DNA of 64,000 nt from Candidatus Rokuibacteriota bacterium (GCA_003220495.1 QHSP01000022.1:124001-188000); one strand, 5' to 3'; shown: positions 25,893 to 34,686, counted from the first letter of the stretch. The notes: generated by a model not told the origin, from the sequence alone. Program-made: numbers and translations.

Positions 25893-27560
25893 ATGAACGT
25901 CGCGGCCGTCCTCATGGAGATCCTGCGAGCCGCCGGGGTCCGCTATCTCTTCGGCAACCCCGGCACGACCGAGCTCCCGTTCCTCGACGCGCTGCCCGAT
26001 TCCGGGCTCGAGTACGTGCTGGGGCTTCAGGAGGCGACCGCGGTGGCGGCGGCCGACGGCTACGCGCAGGCGTCGGGACAGGTCGGCGTCGCCAACGTCC
26101 ACGTTGCGCCCGGCCTCGCGAACAGCCTCTCGATCCTGCACAACGCGGCGCGGTCCAAGTCGCCGCTCCTGGTGACGGCGGGTCAGCAGGACACGCGCTT
26201 TCTCATGGACGAGCCGATCCTCGCCGGCGACCTCGTCCGCATGGCCGAGCAGTTCACGAAGTGGTCGTACGAGATCCGGCGCGCCGAGGAGGCCCCGGTC
26301 GCGCTGCGGCGCGCGCTTCAGGTCGCGCTGACGCCGCCGACGGGCCCGGTGTTCCTGTCGCTGCCGATGGACCTCATGGGCCCGGCGGTGGAGGATACGG
26401 GCGTCGGACCAACGCCGATCGCCGCGCGCACCCGGCCCGATCCTGGAGCCGTCGCCCGAGCCGCCGAGCTCCTCGCCGGTGCCGGGGCGCCGATCGTCAT
26501 CGCGGGTGACGGCGTCGCCCGCTCGCAGGCGGTCGCCGAGCTGACGGCGCTGGCCGAGCTCATCGGCGCGCGCGTGCACGGCGAGCCGGTGTACCGCCGC
26601 ACGAACATCGCCGGCGACCACGCGTTGTGGCGGGGCGGCCTCTTTCCGTCGCCGGGAAGCGTGCGCAAGGCGCTCGAGGAGTGCGACGCGCTCCTGATCG
26701 TCGGCGCGAACGTCTTCACGTGGTTCCTCCACACCGAGGGCGCGCCGTTTCCGCGCGGGCTCCGCGTGATCCAGATCGACGACGATCCCTGGGAGATCGG
26801 CCGCAGCTACCCGGTCGCGCTCGGCATCGCCGCGGATCCGAAGACAACCCTGGCTGAGCTATCGAGCGCGCTGCGCGGCCGGATGAGCGAGGCCGAACGC
26901 CGCGCGGCCGCCGCGCGCGTGGAGAAGCTCGGCGCGGCGCGAGCCGCCGTGATGGCGCGCGTGCGGGCCGCCGCGCAGGCCGAGGCCGACCGCACGCCCA
27001 TCGGTCAGGCGCACCTCATGCACACCCTGGCCTCGTTGCTCCCGCGCGACGGGATCGTCGTCGACGAGTCGGCGACGTCACTTCCGTTCGTCCTCCGCTA
27101 CGTGCCCTTCTCGGCGTCGGGCTCGTTCTTCGGTGGCAAGACCGGCACGCTCGGATGGGGAATGGGCGCGGCGATCGGCGTTCAGCTCGGCTCGCCAGGC
27201 CGCAAGGTCGTGGCCACGATCGGCGACGGCTCGCTGATGTACGCGCCGCAGGCGTTGTGGACGGCGGCGCACTATCAGCTCCCGATCACCTACGTCGTCC
27301 CGAACAACTCTTCGTACGCGATCCTGAAATCCGGCATGCTGAGCCTCGACCTCGCGTCGGCCAAGCGCGGGATCTACCCGGGTATGGACCTGGTCGAGCC
27401 CACGATCGACTACGTCAGCCTGGCGCGATCGCTCGGCGTGCGGGCCGAGCGCGTCGAGAAGCCCGCGAGCCTCCACGAGGTGCTCGCCGCGTGCCTGGCG
27501 CATCCCGGGCCGACGCTCGTGGACGTCGCGATCGATCGCGGCTTCAAGGCGATGTTGTGA
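25893..27560 (+). CDS. ThDP-dependent decarboxylase (benzoylformate decarboxylase-like)
   Basis: A 555-residue three-domain ThDP enzyme. The PYR domain (about 1-170) has RYLFGNPGTTELPFLDALPD and the activating Glu in LQEATAVAAADGYAQ. The central domain follows (about 190-325). The PP domain (about 365-550) has the ThDP/Mg motif TIGDGSLMYAPQALWTAAHY followed by VVPNNSSY. The GNPGTTE start resembles benzoylformate decarboxylase and relatives rather than acetolactate synthase. It probably decarboxylates an aromatic or branched 2-oxoacid. The stop overlaps a second ThDP enzyme gene as GTGA. Confidence 0.9.
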   Translation: MNVAAVLMEILRAAGVRYLFGNPGTTELPFLDALPDSGLEYVLGLQEATAVAAADGYAQASGQVGVANVHVAPGLANSLSILHNAARSKSPLLVTAGQQDTRFLMDEPILAGDLVRMAEQFTKWSYEIRRAEEAPVALRRALQVALTPPTGPVFLSLPMDLMGPAVEDTGVGPTPIAARTRPDPGAVARAAELLAGAGAPIVIAGDGVARSQAVAELTALAELIGARVHGEPVYRRTNIAGDHALWRGGLFPSPGSVRKALEECDALLIVGANVFTWFLHTEGAPFPRGLRVIQIDDDPWEIGRSYPVALGIAADPKTTLAELSSALRGRMSEAERRAAAARVEKLGAARAAVMARVRAAAQAEADRTPIGQAHLMHTLASLLPRDGIVVDESATSLPFVLRYVPFSASGSFFGGKTGTLGWGMGAAIGVQLGSPGRKVVATIGDGSLMYAPQALWTAAHYQLPITYVVPNNSSYAILKSGMLSLDLASAKRGIYPGMDLVEPTIDYVSLARSLGVRAERVEKPASLHEVLAACLAHPGPTLVDVAIDRGFKAML

Positions 27561-29176
27561 CGTCGAGAACGGGCGGCGAGTGGATCGTGGACGCGCTCCG
27601 GACCGAGGGCGTGCGCCACGTCTTCGGAATCCCCGGCGTCCACAACCTGGCGATCTACGACGCGCTGATTCGTCAGACGGACATCACGCACGTGCTGGCG
27701 CGTCACGAAGCGGGAGCCGCCTTCATGGCCGACGGCTACGCGCGCGCGTCGGGCGCGCCGGGCGTCGTCGTCGTCACCACGGGCCCGGGCGCGACGAATG
27801 CGCTGACGCCGCTCGTGGAGTCCTACGCGGGCTCGATGCCGGTCGTCGTCGTGATGTCCGACGTCGCCTCGCCGCTGGTCGGGCGCGACATCGGCGCGCT
27901 GCACGAGGTCCCGAACCAGATCGACTGCTTCAAGCCGGTCACCCGCTGGGCGGAAGCGGTTACCGAAGCGGCGGCGGTCCCGGCGACGGTGCACGGCGCG
28001 TTCGACCTGCTCCGAACCGGCCGGCCCGGCCCGATCGCGATCTCGGTCCCGAACGACTTCCTGACGGCCCGCTTCGACGCCGAGCCGAGAAGCGGCGGCC
28101 ACGGTCGGCGGCCGCCGTGTCACGTTGACGCGATCGGCGAGGCCGCACGGCGGCTGGCGGGCGCGTCCCGGCCCCTTCTCATCGCCGGCGGGGGCGTCAT
28201 CGCCGCCGAGGCCCACGCCGAGCTGGCTCGCCTCGCCCGTCGGCTGGGCGCGCCGGTGATCACGACGGTCATGGGCAGGGGAGCGCTGAGCGAGCGGGAT
28301 CCCCTGTGGCACGGCGTCTTGCCGAACAGCCGCGCCACCGAAGCGGTCATCAAAGCCGCCGACGTGATCCTCGCGGTCGGCTGCCGCTTCGCTCACCGGT
28401 CGACGCAGGGGCTCCTGCTGAATCTCTCGTTCGATCCGTCTCAGACCTTGATCCACCTCGATCTCGATCCGACCGTGATCGGCCGGCTCTTCAAGCCGCA
28501 GCTCCCGATCGTCGGCGACGCGAAGGACGGGCTCGCGCGCCTGCTCGACGGCCTCGGCTCCGGAACGGCGCGGACGGGCTGGGACCATCGCTGGCGCGAA
28601 GGCCTGCGACCCGCGGCGAGCGCGCGCTACACGCGCGAGGTCGCCCACCTGATCGAAACCCTGCGGGCAAATCTGCCCGACGACGCGATCGTCGTGAACG
28701 ACCAGACCGGCATCAACTACTGGATGGAGTGGCGGTTCCCGGTGCTGATGCCGCGGACCTTCCTGTATCCGGTCGGCTCGGCCACCCTGGGCTACGGCGT
28801 GCCCGCGGCGATCGGCGCCAAGATCGCCCGGCCCGACCGGCCGGTCGTCGCCGTCGTCGGCGACGGCGGCTTCATGTACTCGGTGAACGAGCTGGCGACG
28901 GCCGTGAAATATCGCCTGGCGATCGTGTTCCTCGTCATGAACGACGACCGCTACGGGGCGATCAAATGGCTCCAGCAGACGATCTTCGACGGGCGGTGGG
29001 GCGAGGCGGACCTGACGAATCCCGATTTTCCGGCGCTCGCCCGCGCGTTCGGGGCTCGCGGCGAACGCGTGGCCGGCGCGGACGCGCTCGGCGGCGCGCT
29101 CAAGACGGCGCTCGCCGCCGATGGGCCGACCGTCCTCGAGCTGCGGATGACGGTCGACCCGCCGTGGGAGCTCTGA
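27557..29176 (+). CDS. ThDP-dependent enzyme (acetolactate synthase-like large subunit)
   Basis: A 539-residue protein of the same superfamily as its upstream neighbour but closer to acetolactate synthase/oxalyl- or sulfopyruvate-type enzymes: HVFGIPGVHNLAIYDALI, catalytic Glu in LARHEAGAAFMADGYAR, and ThDP motif VVGDGGFMYSVNELATAVKY followed by VMNDDRYG. The PYR, central and PP domains are all intact. The start is GTG 27557. The two ThDP genes form an operon and may act on related 2-oxoacids. No small regulatory subunit (ilvN) is adjacent, arguing against an anabolic IlvB. It converges on aconitase with only 6 bp between stops. Confidence 0.88.
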   Translation: MTSRTGGEWIVDALRTEGVRHVFGIPGVHNLAIYDALIRQTDITHVLARHEAGAAFMADGYARASGAPGVVVVTTGPGATNALTPLVESYAGSMPVVVVMSDVASPLVGRDIGALHEVPNQIDCFKPVTRWAEAVTEAAAVPATVHGAFDLLRTGRPGPIAISVPNDFLTARFDAEPRSGGHGRRPPCHVDAIGEAARRLAGASRPLLIAGGGVIAAEAHAELARLARRLGAPVITTVMGRGALSERDPLWHGVLPNSRATEAVIKAADVILAVGCRFAHRSTQGLLLNLSFDPSQTLIHLDLDPTVIGRLFKPQLPIVGDAKDGLARLLDGLGSGTARTGWDHRWREGLRPAASARYTREVAHLIETLRANLPDDAIVVNDQTGINYWMEWRFPVLMPRTFLYPVGSATLGYGVPAAIGAKIARPDRPVVAVVGDGGFMYSVNELATAVKYRLAIVFLVMNDDRYGAIKWLQQTIFDGRWGEADLTNPDFPALARAFGARGERVAGADALGGALKTALAADGPTVLELRMTVDPPWEL

Positions 29177-29182
29177 CCCGGC

Positions 29183-31459
29183 TTACTTCCCGTGGAAGAG
29201 GTTCAGCGCCGAGCCCTTCCGGAACCAGTCGAGCTGCGAGGTGGCGAACGAGTGGGAGAGCCGTAGGGTCTCGCTCGTTCCATCGGAGTGCTTCACGAGG
29301 CACTCGACCGGCTTCCCCGGCGCCATGTCGCGGAGCCCGATCAGGCTGATCCGGTCGTCCTCGCGGATCTTGTCGTAGTCCGCCGGGTTCTGGAACGTGA
29401 GGGCCAGGAGCCCTTGCTTCTTCAAGTTGGACTCGTGGATCCGCGCGAAGCTGCGCACGATGACCGCGGCGCCGCCCAGCAGGCGCGGCGAGAGGGCGGC
29501 GTGCTCGCGGCTCGAGCCCTCGCCGTAGTTCGAGTCGCCGACGACGACCCACTTCACGCGCTTGGACTTGTAGTCGCGGGCGATTGCCGAGAAGGGCTGT
29601 CCCGTCTGTCCGGTGAGGACGTTCTTCCCCTTGCCCGCCTCGCCGGTATAGGCGTTGGTCGCGCCCATGAACATGTTGTCGCTGAACTTGTCGAGGTGGC
29701 CGCGGTATCGCAGCCAGGAGCCGGCGGGCGAGATGTGATCGGTCGTGGTCTTGCCCTTGGCCTTGAGGAGCACCGGCATGTCCCTGAAGTCCTGGCCGTC
29801 CCAGGGGGGCCACGGCTCCATCAGCTGCAGGCGCTCGCTCCGTGGATCGACCTGCAGGGTGATCGCGCTCCCGTTCTCGGGAGGCGTTACGTAGGTCGGG
29901 CGCCCGCGATCGAAATTCCGCGCCGGCACCTCGGGCGCCGTCTTCGGCGGCGACAGCTTGAACGTCTTGCCATCGGCGCCGGTCAGCGAATCGGTGAGCG
30001 GGTTGAACGACAATCGCCCGGCCAGCGCCATCGCGGTCACGATCTCCGGGCTGCCGATGAAGTTCATCGTCGTCGGCTGGCCGTCATTGCGGCGCGGGAA
30101 GTTACGGTTGTACGAGGTGACGATCGTATTCGGCACCTCGGAGGCTTCCTTGGACCGGCGCCACTGCCCGATGCACGGCCCGCAGGCGTTGGCGAGGACG
30201 ACGCCGTCGATGTCCTTGAGTGACTGCATCTGCCCGTCGCGCTCGATGGTGGCGCGCACCTGCTCGGAGCCGGGCGTGACCAGGAACGGCACCGCCGTCT
30301 TCAGACCGTGCGCCTTCGCCTGCTCGGCGACGTCGGCCGCGCGGCTCATGTCCTCGTAGGACGAGTTGGTGCAGCTGCCGATCAAGGTCGTCGAGATCTT
30401 GTCGAGGAACGCGTTCTTCGGGTCGGCGATCTCCGCGGCGAGCCGGCCGATCGGACGCGCGCGATCGGGAGAGTGCGGGCCGACGACGTACGGCTCCAGG
30501 GTCGCCAGGTCGAGCTTCACCACGCGCTCGTAGTATTTCTCGGGATTGGCCTCGACCTCCTTGTCGGGCGCCAGGAGCTGCGGGTAGCGCTCGGCGAAAG
30601 GCACCAGATCACCGCGGCCAGTCGCCTTCAGGTACGTCGCCATGCGGTCGTCGAACGGAAACATCGACGTGGTCGCGCCGAGCTCGGCACCCATGTTGGT
30701 GATCGTGGCCTTACCGGTCGCGCTGATGGTCCTGGCGCCTGGGCCGATGTACTCGACGATCGCGTTGGTGCCGCCGGCGACGGTCAGCTGACCCGCGACG
30801 TAGAGGATCACGTCCTTGGGCGCCGTCCAGCCGCTCAGCTTTCCGGTCAGGTAGACCGCGATGTGACGCGGGTAGAGGACCTCCCACGGGAGCCCGGCCA
30901 TGACCTCGACGGCGTCGGCGCCGCCGACACCGACGGCGCATGCGCCGAGCCCGCCGGCGTTCGGCGTGTGGGAGTCGGTCCCGATGATCAGCTCGCCCGG
31001 AAAGGCGTACTGCTCGAGGACGACCTGGTGGATGATCCCGGCGCCCGGGCCCCAGAATCCGGCGCCGTACTTGGCGGCCGCCGACTTCAGGAAGTCGTAG
31101 ACCTCCTGGTTCTCGGCGAGCGACTCGCGCAGATCGGCCTGGCCCTCGACGCGCGCCTGGATCAAGTGGTCGCAGTGGATCGATGTCGGCACCGCGACTC
31201 TCTGCCGCCGCGTCTGCATGAACTGGAGCATCGCGGTCTGTCCGAGCACGTCCTGCAGCACGACGCGGTCGGGACGCAGGAACAGGTAGCTCTTGCCGGC
31301 CTCCATCTCCTGGTGCTCGGGATCGTCGGCGTGTCCCAGCAGCACCTTGTCGGCCAGGGTCAGCGGCCGGCCGAGGCGGCGCCGCACGATCGCGAGGTTC
31401 CGCTCCATCGTCTCGTAGACCTTCGCGGCCATTTCAGCTGTCGATTCGATCGTCACCAT
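29183..31459 (-). CDS. acn: Aconitate hydratase (mitochondrial-type length)
   Basis: A 758-residue aconitase interconverting citrate and isocitrate. The three 4Fe-4S cysteines are in IGSCTNSSYEDM and ANACGPCIGQWRR. The substrate/active-site segments GTDSHTPNAGGLG, TSYNRNFPRRNDG and VGDSNYGEGSSREHAA are all present, the last in the swivelling C-terminal domain. The length matches the shorter mitochondrial-type enzyme rather than the roughly 890-residue AcnA. The start at 31459 overlaps the upstream deaminase by 26 nt. A citrate-cycle role is straightforward. Confidence 0.95.
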   Translation of the reverse strand: MVTIESTAEMAAKVYETMERNLAIVRRRLGRPLTLADKVLLGHADDPEHQEMEAGKSYLFLRPDRVVLQDVLGQTAMLQFMQTRRQRVAVPTSIHCDHLIQARVEGQADLRESLAENQEVYDFLKSAAAKYGAGFWGPGAGIIHQVVLEQYAFPGELIIGTDSHTPNAGGLGACAVGVGGADAVEVMAGLPWEVLYPRHIAVYLTGKLSGWTAPKDVILYVAGQLTVAGGTNAIVEYIGPGARTISATGKATITNMGAELGATTSMFPFDDRMATYLKATGRGDLVPFAERYPQLLAPDKEVEANPEKYYERVVKLDLATLEPYVVGPHSPDRARPIGRLAAEIADPKNAFLDKISTTLIGSCTNSSYEDMSRAADVAEQAKAHGLKTAVPFLVTPGSEQVRATIERDGQMQSLKDIDGVVLANACGPCIGQWRRSKEASEVPNTIVTSYNRNFPRRNDGQPTTMNFIGSPEIVTAMALAGRLSFNPLTDSLTGADGKTFKLSPPKTAPEVPARNFDRGRPTYVTPPENGSAITLQVDPRSERLQLMEPWPPWDGQDFRDMPVLLKAKGKTTTDHISPAGSWLRYRGHLDKFSDNMFMGATNAYTGEAGKGKNVLTGQTGQPFSAIARDYKSKRVKWVVVGDSNYGEGSSREHAALSPRLLGGAAVIVRSFARIHESNLKKQGLLALTFQNPADYDKIREDDRISLIGLRDMAPGKPVECLVKHSDGTSETLRLSHSFATSQLDWFRKGSALNLFHGK

Positions 31460-31892
31460 TCCCGATGTCCTCCGCCCAGAGCGTCGGTTGCGCCTGAATG
31501 AATTGTGCCATCAGCGCCTGGCACCTCGCATCCTGAAGGACCTCTACGGATACCCCGCGCGATCGCAAGAGCTCTTCCTCGCCGAGAAAGGTCCGGTTCT
31601 CGCCAACGACGACCCGCGGTATGCCGTAGAGGAGAATCGCGCCGCTGCACATGGCGCAGGGCGACAAGGTCGTGTAGATCGTGCATTCTCGATAGACTTG
31701 CGCCGACCGGCGGCCGGCGTTTTCGAGCGCGTCCATCTCGCCGTGGAGCACGACGCTCCCGCGCTGCACGCGGCGGTTGTGGCCGCGCCCGAGGATTCGA
31801 CCGCGGTGCACGAGCACGGAGCCGATGGGAATTCCGCCCTCGGCCAGACCTCGCTCGGCCTCCTCGACTGCGGCTCGGAAGAACTCGTCCAC
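31434..31892 (-). CDS. Nucleoside/cytosine deaminase family enzyme
   Basis: A 152-residue zinc deaminase of the CMP/dCMP deaminase superfamily: HGEMDALENAG (His ligand and proton-shuttle Glu) and SPCAMCSGAILL (two Cys ligands). Overall it resembles fungal cytosine deaminase-like proteins (GGIPIGSVLVHRGRILGRGH at the N-terminus) more than TadA, since the tRNA-binding region is not evident. It probably deaminates cytosine, guanine or a related base. The start is GTG 31892. It lies 39 nt after the ABC ATPase and overlaps acn by 26 nt. Confidence 0.88.
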   Translation of the reverse strand: MDEFFRAAVEEAERGLAEGGIPIGSVLVHRGRILGRGHNRRVQRGSVVLHGEMDALENAGRRSAQVYRECTIYTTLSPCAMCSGAILLYGIPRVVVGENRTFLGEEELLRSRGVSVEVLQDARCQALMAQFIQAQPTLWAEDIGNGDDRIDS

Positions 31893-31931
31893 GTTGCGAT
31901 CCCGTCCCCGGGGCAGTTGCCCGCGACCAGA

Positions 31932-33044
31932 TTACTCCATCCCGGGCTTCGCGGTCGGCCCGCCGTCGCCGCCGCCGGTCAGGGGAACGCACGCCTCGGG
32001 CGCGACGGCCAGAGTCACCGCGTCGCCCGGGCTGGCGCGCACCGGCGGCGGCGCGGTGACGCGGAGGACGACGTCGGTTCCCGACACCTGGACCTGATAG
32101 TCGACCGCGTCCCCCAGATAGCTCGTTCGCTGGACGGTGCCGGGCAGCACGTTCGCGCCCGCCGGTGCCGTGCGCCCGGCCGTCACCAGCTCGATCTCGT
32201 GCGGGCGTATGGAGACGACGATTGGAGATCCAGATGCGGGCTCTCGCGACTCCAGGCGTAGCCGAAGCGCGCCACGCACGGCGACTCCCGGATCGGCCGT
32301 CACCGCGTCGAGCAGGTTCGTCCGGCCGATGAACTCGGCGACGAAGCGTGTGCGCGGACGCCGGAACAGGTCCTCGGCCGTTCCGACCTGCTCGACGCGG
32401 CCCTGGTTCAAGACCGCGACCCGGTCCGAGATCACCATCGCTTCCGCCTGGTCGTGCGTGACGTAGAGCGTCGTGATTCCGAAAGTCTCGTGCAAACGCC
32501 TGATCTCGAATCGCATTTCCTCGCGGAGATTTGCATCGAGGTTGCTCAGAGGCTCATCGAGCAGGAGGATCTCGGGCTCGACGACGAGCGCGCGGGCGAC
32601 CGCGACCCGCTGCTGCTGGCCGCCCGAGAGCTCTCCCGGATAGCGCGGCTCGTATCCGGCGAGCTGGACCACACGGAGCATCTCGGCGACGCGGCGCTCC
32701 CGGTCGGCCCGGGTCACGCCCGACTTGAACCGAAGACCGTAGGCGACGTTCTGAGCGACGGTCATGTGGGGCCAGAGCGCGTAGCTCTGGAAGATCATCG
32801 CCATGCGCCGGCGCTCGGGCGGCACGACGCTCGAGCGAGACGACAAGCACCGCTCGCCGACCCAGACCTCGCCCGCCTCGGGCTGCAGGAAGCCCGCGAC
32901 CAGCCGCAGGGTCGTCGTCTTGCCGCAGCCGGAAGGACCGAGTAGCGAGACCAGCTCGCCCGGCTCGACCTCGAGTGAAAGTCCCGCGACGGCGGCGAGG
33001 TCGCCGTAGCGCTTGGTCAGCGTCTTGAGGACGACGCCCGGCAT
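31932..33044 (-). CDS. ABC transporter ATP-binding protein (PotA/FbpC-like)
   Basis: A 370-residue ATPase. It shows Walker A GPSGCGKTTTLR, Q-loop FQSYALWPHM, signature LSGGQQQRVAVARAL, Walker B ILLLDEPLSNLD and the H-loop YVTHDQAEA. A C-terminal TOBE/MOP domain (about 245-355) is typical of importers for iron(III), polyamines, sulfate/molybdate or sugars. No permease or binding-protein gene adjoins, so it is an orphan ATPase that must pair with a membrane component encoded elsewhere. It ends with a Gly/Asp-rich tail. It lies 48 nt after the sigma-54 activator. Confidence 0.92.
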   Translation of the reverse strand: MPGVVLKTLTKRYGDLAAVAGLSLEVEPGELVSLLGPSGCGKTTTLRLVAGFLQPEAGEVWVGERCLSSRSSVVPPERRRMAMIFQSYALWPHMTVAQNVAYGLRFKSGVTRADRERRVAEMLRVVQLAGYEPRYPGELSGGQQQRVAVARALVVEPEILLLDEPLSNLDANLREEMRFEIRRLHETFGITTLYVTHDQAEAMVISDRVAVLNQGRVEQVGTAEDLFRRPRTRFVAEFIGRTNLLDAVTADPGVAVRGALRLRLESREPASGSPIVVSIRPHEIELVTAGRTAPAGANVLPGTVQRTSYLGDAVDYQVQVSGTDVVLRVTAPPPVRASPGDAVTLAVAPEACVPLTGGGDGGPTAKPGME

Positions 33045-33092
33045 CAGGCGAGCTTCGGCGCCGTCACGGCTCTCGTGGGGAGAATCGCCGGT

Positions 33093-34127
33093 CTAGGGTT
33101 CCCGACGCGAAGGCGGAGTGAGCCCGCACTCGCAGATCTTGTTGAGCAGGGTCTTGTAGCTGACCTTGAGGATGCGCGAGGCCTCGGCACGATTCCAGTG
33201 CACGCGCTCGAGCACCTCGGCCAGCGCCTTGCGCTCGGCCTCGCGCGCTCCGCGGCGCGCGATCTCCCGCAGGCTCTCGGTGACAAGCGGCCGCAGCGCG
33301 TCCACGGGCGTGGGCCGACGGCGATCGACCAGCGCTTCGACCGCTTGCTCGCCGTCGGAGAGGACGACCAGGCGCCTGACCGCATTCTCGAGCTCGCGCA
33401 CGTTGCCCGACCAAGAGTAACTGCTCAAGCGGGCCAGCGTGCCGGCAGGGAGCTGCTTCTGCCTGCCGTACTGCGCGTTGAACTTCGCCAGGAACCACGC
33501 CGCGAGCGCCGGAATTTCCTCGCGCCGCTCCCGCAACGGCGGCACGCGGATCTCGACCACGTTGAGGCGGTAGTACAGGTCTTCCCGGAACTCGCCGCGT
33601 TCCATCGCCTGTTCGAGGTCTCGATTGGTCGCCGCGACCACCCGCGCATCGACGTCGATCATTCCATGGCCGCCGACGCGCGAGAACCGGAAATCCTGCA
33701 GGACGTGGAGGATCTTCGCCTGCAGTGCCGGGGGAAGCTCGGCAATCTCGTCGAGGTAGATCGTCCCCTTGTTCGCAAACTCGAACTGGCCAGGCTTCCG
33801 ACGATGCGCGCCGGTGAAGGCGCCTTTCTCGTGGCCGAACAGCTCGGACTCGAGCAGCCCCTGGGGAATGGCCGCGCAGTTGACCTTGATGAACGGACCC
33901 TGCCGGCGCGTGGACGCCGCGTGGAGGGCGCGCGCGATCAGATCCTTGCCCACACCGCTCTCGCCTCTTATCAGGACCGTCGTGTCGGTATCGGCGATGC
34001 TCTCGATCAGCGAGCGAATCGCCCTCATTCGAGGGTGACCGTCGAAGAGCGGAGGGGTGTTGACGAGATCTTTCACATCGTGCTGCGCCAGCGGCCTATC
34101 CGCTGACTCGATCTCACCCGCGCCCAC
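33093..34127 (-). CDS. Sigma-54-dependent transcriptional activator without receiver domain
   Basis: A 344-residue bacterial enhancer-binding protein. The AAA+ domain (about 25-255) has Walker A RGESGVGKD, the sigma-54 contact loop KGAFTGAH, Walker B TIYLDEIAELP and sensor-I VAATNRDLE. A Fis-type HTH lies at the C-terminus (WNRAEASRILKVSYKTLLNK). Only about 25 residues precede the AAA+ domain, so there is no sensory domain. It is divergent from a stand-alone CheY-like receiver gene (34303). Palindromic sites between them suggest a shared operator. It may lead a minus-strand operon with the ABC ATPase, deaminase and aconitase. Confidence 0.93.
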   Translation of the reverse strand: MGAGEIESADRPLAQHDVKDLVNTPPLFDGHPRMRAIRSLIESIADTDTTVLIRGESGVGKDLIARALHAASTRRQGPFIKVNCAAIPQGLLESELFGHEKGAFTGAHRRKPGQFEFANKGTIYLDEIAELPPALQAKILHVLQDFRFSRVGGHGMIDVDARVVAATNRDLEQAMERGEFREDLYYRLNVVEIRVPPLRERREEIPALAAWFLAKFNAQYGRQKQLPAGTLARLSSYSWSGNVRELENAVRRLVVLSDGEQAVEALVDRRRPTPVDALRPLVTESLREIARRGAREAERKALAEVLERVHWNRAEASRILKVSYKTLLNKICECGLTPPSRREP

Positions 34128-34150
34128 CTAAACCCCCAAAATTTCAGGTG

Positions 34151-34160
34151 TTTCCGGAAA
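34151..34160. promoter_or_regulatory. Palindrome TTTCCGGAAA
   Basis: A perfect 10-bp palindrome located 24 bp upstream of the receiver-less sigma-54 activator. A near copy (CTTCCGGAAA, 35204-35213) lies upstream of the degenerate GGDEF-like gene. Half-sites TTTCC/GGAAA recur in the palindrome at 34223. Candidate activator or repressor site. Confidence 0.35.
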
Positions 34161-34222
34161 TGCAGCACCTCTTCCCATTGAAAGGGAGGAGAGTATGCCA
34201 TTACCCAAGATACCTGTCACGC

Positions 34223-34236
34223 GGAAAATATTTTCC
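34223..34236. promoter_or_regulatory. Palindrome GGAAAATATTTTCC
   Basis: A perfect 14-bp palindrome about 67 bp upstream of the receiver gene's ATG 34303 and just before a tandem repeat. It has the same GGAAA/TTTCC half-sites as the 34151 palindrome in inverted arrangement. Function unknown; an operator is the simplest reading. Confidence 0.4.
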
Positions 34237-34271
34237 TATCTGCTGCAGTGGTCCCTATCTGCTGCAGTGGT
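34235..34271 (+). repeat. Tandem direct repeat of 18 bp (period 19)
   Basis: CCTATCTGCTGCAGTGGT occurs exactly twice, at 34235-34252 and 34254-34271, separated by one C. Each copy contains the PstI-like palindrome CTGCAG. The period of 19 bp is not a multiple of three, so a protein-coding origin is unlikely; paired regulator sites on nearly the same DNA face, or a recent duplication, are both possible. Confidence 0.8.
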
Positions 34272-34302
34272 AGGATGTCGCAGAGATCAGCGGAGGTGGG
34301 AG

Positions 34303-34686
34303 ATGAAGCTCCTGTTGATCGAAGACGACGAGCACGTGGCGGAAGTGCTCGCCGACGCGTTCGCGGCGGACGGCCACGAGACGGCGATCACGCACACAGG
34401 GGAAGACGGCCTCGCGTATCTCGCGCGCGACCGCCCGGACGCGGTCGTGCTCGACGTCCGGTTGCCCACTCTCAACGGGGTCGCCGTGCTCCGTCAGATC
34501 CGATCGACCGATCCGACGCTCCCGGTGATCATCATGACGGGACTCGCCACGGCGGGAGAGCTCGCTGAAGTTCGACGACTGGGAGTGACCGAGATCGTCG
34601 AGAAGCCAGAGGTCCTGAAGCACTTCGGCGATGCGCTGGCACGCATCGCCCGCCGGGATCGCGCCCGACCTCAGGACGCGACGTAG
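34303..34686 (+). CDS. Stand-alone response-regulator receiver protein
   Basis: A 127-residue CheY-like domain. All phosphorylation residues are present: the acidic pair in LLIEDDEHV, phospho-acceptor Asp in AVVLDVRLPTLNG, Thr in IIMTGLA and Lys in IVEKPE. There is no output domain. ATG 34303 follows GGAGG at a 6-nt spacing and begins the fold directly. An in-frame ATG at 34195 with a good AGGGAGGAGA site would add 36 residues crossing the tandem repeat, so it is a real but less likely alternative. It may signal to the divergent receiver-less activator. Its 3' end overlaps the convergent gene by 16 nt. Confidence 0.88.
   Translation: MKLLLIEDDEHVAEVLADAFAADGHETAITHTGEDGLAYLARDRPDAVVLDVRLPTLNGVAVLRQIRSTDPTLPVIIMTGLATAGELAEVRRLGVTEIVEKPEVLKHFGDALARIARRDRARPQDAT

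Noticed and set aside
34195-34302. N-terminal extension of the receiver protein from ATG 34195
   Set aside because: It has a good RBS but crosses a 19-bp-period tandem repeat and a 14-bp palindrome, and the receiver fold starts cleanly at ATG 34303; kept only as an alternative.
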